Positions 8,101 through 14,294 of a stretch of DNA of 35,341 bases are shown in pieces; the first letter of the stretch is position 1, and the number at the start of each line of letters is the position of its first letter. The stretch covers positions 1 through 35,341 of the forward strand of contig JACQUW010000354.1 of the NCBI GenBank assembly GCA_016210115.1. Direction: 5' to 3'. Under the pieces are notes generated by a model that made no database searches, was not told the origin of the DNA, and worked only from the letters and a program-made list of their open reading frames with translations. This DNA is from Deltaproteobacteria bacterium. Its GTDB lineage: Bacteria > Desulfobacterota > Binatia > UBA9968. Made by a program: the position numbers and the translations under genes.

Positions 8101-10936
8101 CAGCTTTGAGCTCAACGCTGACGGCTCGTTCTCCTATACCCCGGTCCAGAACTTTAGCGGGGTGGATACCTTCACGTATCGCCTCTTTGACGGCACCCTC
8201 TATAGCAACGAGGCAATGGTCCAGATCACCGTGACCAACACCAACGACGCCCCCGTAGCTCAGGGCCAGTCGGTCACGACCAGCGAGGACACCGCTAAAA
8301 TTATCACGCTCAGCGCGAGTGATCTCGATAGCCAGAGCCTTGCGTTTGCGATCGTGAACGGCCCGACTCATGGCTCTCTCGGCGCAGTAAGCCCCCCTTC
8401 GTGTAATATCCAGGACCAGGGCTCAAGCTGCACCGCTACGCTCACCTACATCCCGGGCGCAAACTATAACGGCTCCGACAGCTTTAGCTTTAAGGTCAAC
8501 GACGGAAGCGTGGACTCCAACGTCGCCACCGTGAACATTACGGTGAGCCCAGTCAATGACCCGCCGATGCTTTACCCGGTCGGAAACAAGAGCGTAAGCG
8601 AAGGCCAGCTTCTTGCCTTCACGATCTCAGGCAGCGATATCGATGGAGACCTTCTTAGCTACTCCGCCTCCAATCTCCCTTACGGAGCGAGCTTCAACCC
8701 ATCCACCCGCACCTTCTCGTGGACGCCCACCTATGCTCAGGCCGGGAGTTATTCTAATGTGCGCTTCTCGGTGAGCGACGGAACCGTATCTGCCAGCGAG
8801 GAAATCACCATCGATGTGATCAACGTTAATCGTGCTCCTGTCTCTAACGCGCAGGATGTGACCACTGCTGAGGACACCGCGGCCTCCATCGTCCTAACCG
8901 GAAGCGACCCGGATGGAGACGCTTTAACTTTCACGCTGGCTACGCAGCCTGCCAACGGAAGCCTCTCAGGAACTGCACCGACCCTCACCTATACCCCCAA
9001 CCCGAATTTCAACGGGTCAGACAGCTTTACCTTTACGGCAAGCGACGGGCTCCTCACCTCAGCCCCCGCGACGATCTCGATCACGGTTACACCGGTCAAC
9101 GATCTACCAGTGGCCGACAACGATGCTTTTACAGTGGCCGAGGACAGCGGGACGACAAGCCTCGATGTCCTTGCCAATGACACCACCGGGCCTGATGCCG
9201 GCGAGACGCTCACGATTATCAGCGCTGGCGCTGGGTCGCAGGGAGGTACAGTTGCTGTGGTTGGAGGGACCAGCATAGCTTACACACCAGCCGCTAATTT
9301 CTTTGGCGTCGAGACTTTTACTTACACGATCAGCGATGGCAATGGTGGAACAGCGACAGCTCTGGTGAGCGTCACTGTGACCAACGTCAACGACAATCCC
9401 ATTACGCTCAATGATACTGCAACGGTGGCGGAAGACAGCGGGGCCAATGCACTCGATGTCCTCGCCAACGATTCTATCGCCCCGGATGCTTGGGAGACGC
9501 TCACGATTATAGCCGTGACCCAGGGAGCTAACGGCACGGTGATGATCGCTGCCGGAGGCGCGGGGCTAACCTATCAGCCCAACGCCAATTCTAACGGCAC
9601 CGACAGCTTCACTTATACGGTCAGCGACGGCAACGGCGGAACGGCTACCGCCACGGTGGCAGTCCTGGTGACGCCGGTAAACGATCTACCGCTTGCCAAT
9701 GCCGGGTTGGATCAGACTGTGAACGAGTGGTCTTGGGTAGCTTTGGACGGCTCGGGCAGCAGCGATCAGGAGAATAGTGCGCTCACTTTCAGATGGGCCC
9801 AGGTTCCCACTCCTTCGATCCCGCTGGATCTCAGCGATCCGGCCCATCCCAGGTTTGAAGCGCCTTCTGTGGAGCCGGGAGGCCAGGTCTTAACTTTCCA
9901 ACTTATTGTCAATGACGGGGAGCTCGACAGTGAACCGGCTACGGTCAACATTGTCGTAAAAAACGTAAACAGGTTCCCCGTAACCGAGCCGGGAGGGAGC
10001 CAGACAGTCAACGAGGATAGCCTGGTTACGCTCGACGGTTCCAAGAGCTGGGATCCGGATAGCGAACCGCTTGCCTACAGTTGGCGACAAACCGGAGGAC
10101 CTGAGGTTACTTTGTCCGATCCCAACTCGCCGACACCTTCTTTCACCGCTCCTCTCGTCGGTCGAGAGGACGCGACGCTTACGTTTGAGCTGACCGTCAG
10201 CGATCCACTTGGGGCAACGGGAGCCGGCTCTGTGAACGTGCTTGTCGAGAATGTTAACCATGTGCCCGTAGCGATGGCAGGGGCTGATCAGACAAGAAAT
10301 GAAGGGACGGTAGTTACTCTCAACGGGAGCGCGAGCAGTGATCCGGATAGCGACCCTCTAACCTACAGCTGGACGCAGCTCATGGGTCCGGCAGCAGCTC
10401 TGTCTGATTCCACCAGCGCTACGCCCAGCTTTACCGCGCCGCTGGTCGGCCCGGGCGGGGCGACTCTTGTCTTTGGACTCGTAGTCAACGATGGCTTGGA
10501 CAGCAGCAGCCGCGATGAAGTCACCATCACCGTGCTGAATGTGAACGATCCCCCCGTCTGCGCGCTTGCCCAGCCGAGCCTTTCGAAGCTCTGGCCTCCG
10601 GATCATAAGCTCATCTCGCTTGGAATCAATCAAGTGACCGACCCCGATAATGACGGCGTGGTTATCAACATCAGCCGGGTAACGCAAGATGAGCCGGTTA
10701 ATGGGCTGGGAGATGGAGATACCGGCCCTGACGCCGTGATTCAGGGAAATAAAGCGCTCCTGCGGGCCGAGCGTTCGGGGACTGGGAACGGCCGTGTTTA
10801 CCGGGTTTACTTCTCGGCCGATGATGGACAGGGCGGGATGTGCGACGGCTCTGTGAAAGTGGAAGTGCCTCTCAGCATGAAGTCCGGCGTGTCTGTTGTC
10901 GATGACGGGCACGTTCACGAGTCGACACAGCAGTAG
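2114..10936 (+). CDS. Giant modular exoprotein (BNR / cadherin-like / LamG / PKD)
   Basis: A 2940-residue secreted protein. ATG 2114 is preferred over TTG 2108 because AGAGGA sits 6 bases before it. A signal peptide (about residues 18-40, ending LPAWAG) is followed by 13 full and one partial BNR/sortilin-type repeats at about 53-686, each like LAISPNYATDQTVYAGT with YKTTNGGASWT, expected to fold as beta-propeller(s). About 17 cadherin-like or VCBS/tandem-95 repeats (AEDT, DxDGD, YTPNPNFNGSDSFTF) follow from about 693 to 2525. They are interrupted by one LamG/concanavalin-A-like domain at about 1075-1290 (GLVSWWSGDG to GLIDEVSIYNRALS). Three PKD-like domains occupy 2525-2813 and a terminal module about 2813-2940. 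No LPxTG, PEP-CTERM or type IX tail is seen. The likely role is extracellular adhesion, matrix or glycan binding. DxDGD loops predict calcium binding. Confidence 0.85.
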   Translation: MKRLSGNLKIKNQDNSCKTAFLLAFCIILCFATLPAWAGINQWTTNGPYGGNISALAVSPNYVTDHTVFTGSLGGRIYKTMDGGANWTAVGINTRDSILALAVSPNYSTDNTIFAGVNTVGIYKTTNGGASWTQVLFSLDVRSFAISPNYANDRTIFAGTNSGVYKSTDSGASWTAVNSGISNTYYICYLAISPNYANDQTIYVGGRFSGGVYKSTNGGASWTAVNSGISTNTGIYSIAISPNFSTDQTVYAGTAWRGVYKTTNGGSSWTAVGSLTDVYVNSLSLSPNYITDQTVYAGTSNGVYKSTDSGLSWTAVNSGLTVLNILSLAVSPDYATEQIVYSGTIAHGVFETINGGASWVAINKGISSSLIVSLAISPSYSADNTVFAGSSNGGVYKTTDGGISWIANNSGLRQLNILSLAVSPNYTADRTVFAGIFDGLGGVYKTTDGGANWYAVNTGMTPDLSVVSLAISPNYAADQTVYAGLYSGKKVYKTTNGGASWTSVYTGTTPIFSLAISPNYASDRTVYIGTAGSGIYKTTDGGANWTPINLGVLSRTTSIAISPNYAADQTVYAGTDSYGIFKTTNGGANWVGVNSGITSTTIHSIAVSPNYATDHTVFAGTGYGPPHGGGLGSGVFKSTNGGTSWTTMNSGLPTNLGASSPTIAISSNYTTDHTVFAGTFGFGVFSYTLIVNTPPVASSDTKSTAEDTALIFSASDLTANDTDADGDSLTVTAVTATANTHGTVTLTGGIVTYTPDANFNGSGSFTYTVSDGKGATATATVTVTVTPVNDPPVLSPIGNKSVNEGQLLTFTISGSDVDGNSLTYSASNLPSGASFNPSTRTFSWTPTYAQAGSYPNVRFSVSDGTVFASEEITIDVINVNSAPVSNAQNVTTAEDTSAAIVLTGSDPDGDALTFTLATQPTNGSLTGTPPNLTYTPNPNFNGSDSFTFTASDGFLTSAPATISITVTFVNDLPVANDDAFTVTEDSEATSLNVLANDTTGPDAGETLAIISAGPGSQGGTVAVVGGTSIAYTPAPNFFGIETFTYTISDGNGGSATATVTVTVPQAICVLPPSGLVSWWSGDGHAKDIQDNNHGTLQFGATFEAGKVGQGFRFDGLDDYVLIPRAPSLEPQQLTIEAWSRAETVAFNDYAGSAIVGKDIACAYPTFPCVSYGLFGPGIGGQFTAIVDFTDGTRARIASSPTFSLNTLYHVAMTWDGSALKLYVNGQLEATQTIGAKTIAYDPKINVSIGREPYFSRLFKGLIDEVSIYNRALSASEIQGIFNASSAGKCKAPIANAQNVTTAEDTPVAIVLTGSDSDGDPLTFTVVTQPVYGTLSGTPPNLTYTPNPNFNGSDSFTFTASDAFLTSAPATISITVSSVNDLPVLYPVGNKSVSEGQLLTFTIAGSDIDGNPLTYSASNLPAGASFNPSTRTFSWTPTYAQAGTYPNVRFLVSDGTVSASEEITISVFNVNLGPVSNSQNMTTTEDTSTAIVLTGSDPDGDALLFAVATQPTNGSLSGTPPNLTYTPNPNFNGSDSFSFTASDGLLTSAPATISITVTPVNDPPVANNDAFTVAEDSGATSLNVLANDTTGPDTGETLTIISAGQGSQGGTVAVVGGTSIAYTPASNFFGLETFAYTISDGNGGTATATVTVSVTPVNDAPTANPQNVTTAEDTAVAVTLTGSDPEGNALAFTVVTQPSNGILSGTPPNLTYTPTANFNGSDSFTFKVNDGSLDSNAATVSITVNAVNDAPMAANDFYNTDEDTAFTLFAPGVLGNDQDLDSAHSSLTAALVSGPAHALNFMLNADGSFSYTPEPNFNGTDTFTYKVSDGALESDVATVTITVNPVNDAPVATNDSYNTDEDTALAGTTAGVLANDNDIDTARANLTAILVTGPSRAASFTLNPDGSFSYTPQPNFNGTDSFTYKANDGANDSNVAMVTIAINPLNDAPVAQNDGYITAEETMLNVPASGVITNDQDIDTAIPNLIAQLVSAPARAASFELNADGSFSYTPVQNFSGVDTFTYRLFDGTLYSNEAMVQITVTNTNDAPVAQGQSVTTSEDTAKIITLSASDLDSQSLAFAIVNGPTHGSLGAVSPPSCNIQDQGSSCTATLTYIPGANYNGSDSFSFKVNDGSVDSNVATVNITVSPVNDPPMLYPVGNKSVSEGQLLAFTISGSDIDGDLLSYSASNLPYGASFNPSTRTFSWTPTYAQAGSYSNVRFSVSDGTVSASEEITIDVINVNRAPVSNAQDVTTAEDTAASIVLTGSDPDGDALTFTLATQPANGSLSGTAPTLTYTPNPNFNGSDSFTFTASDGLLTSAPATISITVTPVNDLPVADNDAFTVAEDSGTTSLDVLANDTTGPDAGETLTIISAGAGSQGGTVAVVGGTSIAYTPAANFFGVETFTYTISDGNGGTATALVSVTVTNVNDNPITLNDTATVAEDSGANALDVLANDSIAPDAWETLTIIAVTQGANGTVMIAAGGAGLTYQPNANSNGTDSFTYTVSDGNGGTATATVAVLVTPVNDLPLANAGLDQTVNEWSWVALDGSGSSDQENSALTFRWAQVPTPSIPLDLSDPAHPRFEAPSVEPGGQVLTFQLIVNDGELDSEPATVNIVVKNVNRFPVTEPGGSQTVNEDSLVTLDGSKSWDPDSEPLAYSWRQTGGPEVTLSDPNSPTPSFTAPLVGREDATLTFELTVSDPLGATGAGSVNVLVENVNHVPVAMAGADQTRNEGTVVTLNGSASSDPDSDPLTYSWTQLMGPAAALSDSTSATPSFTAPLVGPGGATLVFGLVVNDGLDSSSRDEVTITVLNVNDPPVCALAQPSLSKLWPPDHKLISLGINQVTDPDNDGVVINISRVTQDEPVNGLGDGDTGPDAVIQGNKALLRAERSGTGNGRVYRVYFSADDGQGGMCDGSVKVEVPLSMKSGVSVVDDGHVHESTQQ

Positions 10937-10958
10937 AGGCACAAGAGACTTTTGGGAT

Positions 10959-10993
10959 AACGAAGGGCCGCTCAGTTCAGCGGCCCTTTCGTT
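10959..10993 (+). terminator. Strong hairpin terminator of the exoprotein gene
   Basis: AACGAAGGGCCGCT (10959-10972), loop CAGTTC, and AGCGGCCCTTTCGTT (10979-10993) form a 14-pair stem with one bulged base. It lies 22 bases after the stop codon. The T-rich descending arm serves as the U tract, and the near symmetry would also allow it to act on minus-strand transcripts. Confidence 0.8.
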
Positions 10994-11096
10994 GTTGATC
11001 CCAGCGCCGGGAGCCACCACACCAGCGGACGACGGCCTGTAAATTGGGCGGGTCCAATCCCGATGACGAAACCCCGGCTGGAGAGATCCAGCCCGG

Positions 11097-11129
11097 CCCT
11101 CGATACGCCACGAAGCGTGGCTACTCGGG
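11097..11129 (+). repeat. REP-like palindrome, copy 3
   Basis: CCCTCGATACGCCACG, loop AA, and GCGTGGCTACTCGGG share the outer boxes of the copies at 95-129 and 153-188. The stem GCCACG/CGTGGC differs from copy 2 by paired (compensatory) changes. It stands alone in the intergenic space after the giant gene. Confidence 0.65.
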
Positions 11130-11272
11130 CAGTCGGCACTATGTCGCAATTATAATATTAGTATCTGAACGCCCCGCTTCCACAATTCCATCTCAATATT
11201 TCTTAACGCATCAGGTAATTCCGACAAGGCCTCCGCCAGGGGCGAACTTTCCGGATAGACTCCTCATCCTCG

Positions 11273-11300
11273 CCTTCTCCCCCCCGCTCAGGGGAGAAGG
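11273..11300. repeat. CCTTCTCCCC/GGGGAGAAGG palindrome
   Basis: A perfect 10-bp stem (11273-11282 with 11291-11300) encloses an 8-base loop, with CTCATCCTCG on its left flank. It resembles the dispersed CTCATCCTnnCCTTCTCCCC intergenic repeat of many proteobacterial genomes. It coincides with the abrupt end of the DUF559 reading frame, so it may be the insertion that truncated that gene. Confidence 0.55.
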
Positions 11301-11461
11301 AACAAATCAACAACATAGTTGCCGATGGGCTTATGCCGGTAGAACTGCACCCCGAGCAACTGCTTACCACGCAGGCGCCACCACAGCCGCTGCTCCGCGT
11401 CGGTCATTGCCGCGCGCAAGCGGCGGGCCGTCTGCTTCAGCCGCCGGTTGTACTTGAGCAT
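11288..11461 (-). pseudogene. Truncated DUF559 (Vsr-like endonuclease fold) protein
   Basis: From ATG 11461 the frame reads MLKYNRRLKQTARRLRAAMT, then a domain start containing AEQRLWWRLRGKQLLGVQF and YRHKPIGNYVVD. This is the characteristic N-terminal half of DUF559-family proteins, whose fold is related to very-short-patch-repair endonucleases. Full proteins of the family continue with a conserved segment of the type FYxPxxKLVIEVDGxxH, which carries the proposed catalytic residues. Here the frame instead reads LFLLP and stops within the palindrome at 11273-11300, leaving about 57 residues. A GGGGGGA stretch about 12 bases upstream is a weak ribosome binding site. I treat it as a dead remnant disrupted at the repeat. 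Confidence 0.7.
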
Positions 11462-11564
11462 GATGACAAAATCCCCCCTGACCGCCCTTTTGTCAAAGAA
11501 GGAATAATTTTCGCACTCAAATAGAGTCTTGTACGGCAATAGCAGCCGTATTTGGTTGAAAGCT

Positions 11565-11630
11565 CCCTCGCCCGCTTCAGCCTGAGACTGATTCGCCTTT
11601 GGCGCGATGCGGGAGAGGATGGGGTGAGGG
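11565..11630. repeat. CCCTCGCCC...GGGTGAGGG palindrome
   Basis: CCCTCGCCC (11565-11573) pairs with GGGTGAGGG (11622-11630) with one G-T pair. The inner segment includes CGCCTTTGGCG and GCGGGAGAGGATG. This is the general pattern of the dispersed CCCTCACCC...GGGTGAGGG element. Its right edge abuts the stop codon (11631-11633) of the small minus-strand gene, so it is either that gene's transcript end or an insertion at the gene's 3' edge. Confidence 0.5.
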
Positions 11631-11804
11631 CTACTCCGGCTGTGACTGTTTCTTGCGCTTTAAGTACTCCGCAAAGTCAATTTGCTCGACGTATCTTCTC
11701 CTCTTCTTCAGGTACTCGCCAAAATCGATCTCCTCCACATGCCTCTCCAGTCTTGGCGATTGTCCGCCCTCCGCTGGCTCCGGCTTGATGCGCTTGATGG
11801 TCAT
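11631..11804 (-). CDS. 57-residue protein with duplicated IDFxEYLK motif
   Basis: A short frame starting at ATG 11804, 12 bases after the stop of the GspE/PilB-type gene on the same strand. It encodes 57 residues with an internal near-duplicate: VEEIDFGEYLKKRRR at about 23-37, and VEQIDFAEYLKRKK at about 39-52. The N-terminus is MTIKRIKPEPAEGG. Highly charged amphipathic repeats of this kind suggest helical binding elements rather than an enzyme. No strong Shine-Dalgarno sequence is present, so translation would depend on coupling to the ATPase gene. I do not recognise the family. It could bind the ATPase or be a remnant of a longer gene cut at the palindrome at 11565-11630. Confidence 0.45.
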   Translation of the reverse strand: MTIKRIKPEPAEGGQSPRLERHVEEIDFGEYLKKRRRYVEQIDFAEYLKRKKQSQPE

Positions 11805-11816
11805 TGGCTCGATTTT

Positions 11817-13631
11817 TTACTTGAGGTAGTTGACTTGCCGGAGACCGGTCTCCTGGGACCGGGCGACCGATAGCTCTTCCCGCGGAAGACTCTCAACGCG
11901 GATGACTACGTCGTCGTCTTTGACCTCCAACGAGAACTCCACAAACTCCGCTCCCTGGGTGCGTTTCAGGCGCTCGGCCGTATCAATCAAAAAGTCCACA
12001 AAGTCTTTCATCAGATCCGGCTCGATGTCATGGCCGAGCTTCCTCTTGCAATCCTGATACACAGCAAAAACACCCGCCATTCGCTCGGTTTCGGACCTGA
12101 TCGTATGAGTGTCAAAGCGGCTGCGGTAAATTTCTCCCTCTAGCAGCGAGGACAAACCCTCACCCGTGACCATCGGCCTCTCTTCCAGAGGAGTTTGCGG
12201 CGGAACCTCCGGAAAACTCACCTGAGGCGCAGCTTCGAACCTCCCTTCGCACAATGCAATGACCTCATCCGGAGAGCGCGCAACGATTTCATCGCCCTCA
12301 TGATGAAATACCACCCGTAAAACTTCTTCGAGGGTGGTGATACCAAGGGTGGCTTTGTAAAAACCATCTTCGTGGATGGAAATGAGGTTGCCCTTTTCTC
12401 TTGCAACACGCCGGATTTGACTTGAAGTCTTATGCGCCAGGATGGCATCGCGAATCGCGTCATTGACCACCAACAGCTCGTGGATCCCGGTCCGACCTTT
12501 AAACCCGGTCCCTTTGCAGTTCGGGCATCCCTTTGGCTGATAAAACGTGAATCGATCCAGTCCGGTGGGAAGAATGCAAAAATGATCCAGCAGCCTCGGG
12601 TCAGGGGGCTTAGGTTCCCGGCAATCCGGACAGAGGACCCGAACCAGGCGCTGCGAGACCACGGAGACGACCGTTGATGAGATGAGAAAAGTCTCGATGC
12701 CCATATCCATAAGCCGCAGAATTGCTCCGGCCGTATCGTCCGTGTGGAAAGTACTGACCACCTTGTGGCCGGTCAGGGCGGCCTGAATGACCGCGTCCGC
12801 AGCCTCCGGGTCGCGGATCTCGCCGACCATGATCACGTCGGGGTCTTGCCGCATCATCGATTTAAGGAAATCGGAATGCGACATTCCCAACTTAGGATCG
12901 TATTTTCCTTGAATAACTCCCTGAATCGTATATTCGACCGGATCTTCGACCGTTATGATCTTGAGATCCATCCGGTTCAAATGGCTGGTGGAAGCGTACA
13001 AGGAAGTCGTCTTGCCGCTCCCCGTCGGACCGGTGACCAGGATGATGCCGGAAGGATATTCCAGAATTTCCATGTACTGCGCCCGGTTGACTGGGGAGAA
13101 ACCGAGAGAGTCCACATCGACGAGCTTGGTCTGGCGGTGCAGGATCCGGATCACAACACTTTCTCCGTAAGCGGAAACATAAGTGGAGACCCTGAGATCA
13201 ATGTCCTGGTCCTTTACGCGCGCCTCAATGCGCCCGTCCTGATGCCTGCGCCTTTCCGCAATGTCGAGCCCGCAGAGCACTTTGATCCTGGAAACCAGAT
13301 TCGCAGCCAGCGCGAGCGGAAGATCAGTCTTGTGATGCAGTATTCCATCAATGCGATAGCGCACCCGGAGGCTTTTCTCCTGCGGCTCTATATGGATATC
13401 GCTGGCGCGCTCGAGAACCGCATGCGTGATCAGATAGTTCACGACGGTGATGACCTTATCGCCGCCTTGTTGGGAGAGCTGCGTCTCGCCGATAATCAGG
13501 TCCTTTTTCGATTCTGCTACGGAGCGCCCGAGCTTCAAACTGGCATCTTCAAAGCATTTCGTGATGGCCTCTTGAATCGCTTTTGCCGGCGCTATGGCGG
13601 GCTGCATTTTACACTGGAACACCTTCTCCAA
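11817..13631 (-). CDS. GspE/PilB-family secretion ATPase, catalytic part with C-terminal extension
   Basis: A cytosolic hexameric ATPase of the type II secretion/type IV pilus family. Residues counted from TTG 13631: Walker A GPTGSGKTTS (201-210), Asp box ITVEDPVEY, Walker B region DVIMVGEIRD (265-274), His box TGHKVVSTFHTDD, and the zinc tetracysteine CPDC at 334-337 plus CPNC at 369-372. The usual family end (GITTLEEVLRVV) comes at about 441, yet the protein runs on for some 160 residues, including ERMAGVFAVYQDCKRKLG and VEFSLEVKDDDVVIRVESLP. The N-terminal MshEN domain lies in another frame just upstream (13592-14149), and the junction (DPLNQPAI to LEKVFQCKMQPAIAP) aligns with the normal linker. 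One gene has therefore been split. No pilin, pseudopilin or GspF-type neighbour is present. Confidence 0.85.
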   Translation of the reverse strand: MEKVFQCKMQPAIAPAKAIQEAITKCFEDASLKLGRSVAESKKDLIIGETQLSQQGGDKVITVVNYLITHAVLERASDIHIEPQEKSLRVRYRIDGILHHKTDLPLALAANLVSRIKVLCGLDIAERRRHQDGRIEARVKDQDIDLRVSTYVSAYGESVVIRILHRQTKLVDVDSLGFSPVNRAQYMEILEYPSGIILVTGPTGSGKTTSLYASTSHLNRMDLKIITVEDPVEYTIQGVIQGKYDPKLGMSHSDFLKSMMRQDPDVIMVGEIRDPEAADAVIQAALTGHKVVSTFHTDDTAGAILRLMDMGIETFLISSTVVSVVSQRLVRVLCPDCREPKPPDPRLLDHFCILPTGLDRFTFYQPKGCPNCKGTGFKGRTGIHELLVVNDAIRDAILAHKTSSQIRRVAREKGNLISIHEDGFYKATLGITTLEEVLRVVFHHEGDEIVARSPDEVIALCEGRFEAAPQVSFPEVPPQTPLEERPMVTGEGLSSLLEGEIYRSRFDTHTIRSETERMAGVFAVYQDCKRKLGHDIEPDLMKDFVDFLIDTAERLKRTQGAEFVEFSLEVKDDDVVIRVESLPREELSVARSQETGLRQVNYLK

Positions 13632-14149
13632 ATGGCGGGCTGATTGAGAGGATCGGCCATAATGAGCGTCAACTCATCCCCGTGCCGAAACGCTGGCAGA
13701 ATTTCATTCTTTCGGAGAAAAGGAACACTGAGACCATGCAGGAGGCTCTTGTCGATGAGGTCTGGATCTGGAGCGATTTTTGGAATTTCCAACTGTATGC
13801 TCAGCGTGTTGACCAGAACCGCATCGGAGAGAAATCCCTTTTCGACCAGAATTTCGCCGAGCCGCTTTTTTGATATCTGTTGCTGCGCCAGCACCTCTTC
13901 GATCTGCCCGGGAGAAACGAGTCCCAGATTGCCCAACAGCTCGCCCAGAGGAATGGATTTCCGGTGCTTCGCGAGAGTTTTCTTGAGGTCAGGTTTTGAA
14001 AGAAGCTTCATTCGACGCAGATTTCTCCCAAAGGAAGATACGTTTTTTGCGTCCTCTGGACGGCAAGCGCCCTGTTCCAACTGCTCTGAAGTGAGCAGGC
14101 CCTCCTGGATCAGCAGCTCGCCTAGTCTCATTTTGCTGGAGGATTCCAT
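13592..14149 (-). CDS. GspE/PilB N-terminal MshEN domains (frameshifted from the ATPase)
   Basis: This part begins at ATG 14149 with MESSSKMRLGELLIQEG. Repeated MshEN-like segments follow: RLGELLIQEGLLTSEQL, IPLGELLGNLGLVSPGQIEE, and KRLGEILVEKGFLSDAVL, then a GspE N-terminal region with LPVFLRK-like SVPFLRKNEILPA and ELTLIMADPLNQ. In this family such N-domains dock on the inner-membrane platform, and MshEN in some members binds cyclic di-GMP. The genuine protein part ends near 13640. The last 15 or so residues (WRRCSSVKCSPP) are out of frame. A one-base gain, or a few missing bases, at about 13632-13640 would restore a roughly 775-residue ATPase. Confidence 0.75.
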   Translation of the reverse strand: MESSSKMRLGELLIQEGLLTSEQLEQGACRPEDAKNVSSFGRNLRRMKLLSKPDLKKTLAKHRKSIPLGELLGNLGLVSPGQIEEVLAQQQISKKRLGEILVEKGFLSDAVLVNTLSIQLEIPKIAPDPDLIDKSLLHGLSVPFLRKNEILPAFRHGDELTLIMADPLNQPAIWRRCSSVKCSPP

Positions 14150-14294
14150 TGCTAGTGTGTTCTTCGTCGCCCGTGGTCGGCTGACGCAGACACAACCTAG
14201 AGACTCATGTCGTGTCAACTTTAAACGCGACGCGGCAACGCGGCAAAGTGCCTCTCGGCCGCCTGCGGTGAAGATCACCGCGGGTTTTTGCACG

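Noticed and set aside
10358..11149. A 263-codon minus-strand open frame across the end of the giant gene
   Set aside because: It is antisense to a well-supported coding region and its terminator, with no recognisable domain.
12744..13643. A 299-codon plus-strand open frame opposite the secretion ATPase
   Set aside because: The ATPase motifs on the other strand are unambiguous, so this is a shadow frame.
14213..14218. A perfect TTGACA box before the MshEN start on the minus strand
   Set aside because: No acceptable -10 element lies at 15-19 bases spacing.
14265..14290. A GCGGTGA/TCACCGC hairpin followed by GGGTTTTTG on the plus strand, resembling a terminator
   Set aside because: There is no plus-strand gene upstream to terminate, and on the minus strand the T-run is on the wrong side.
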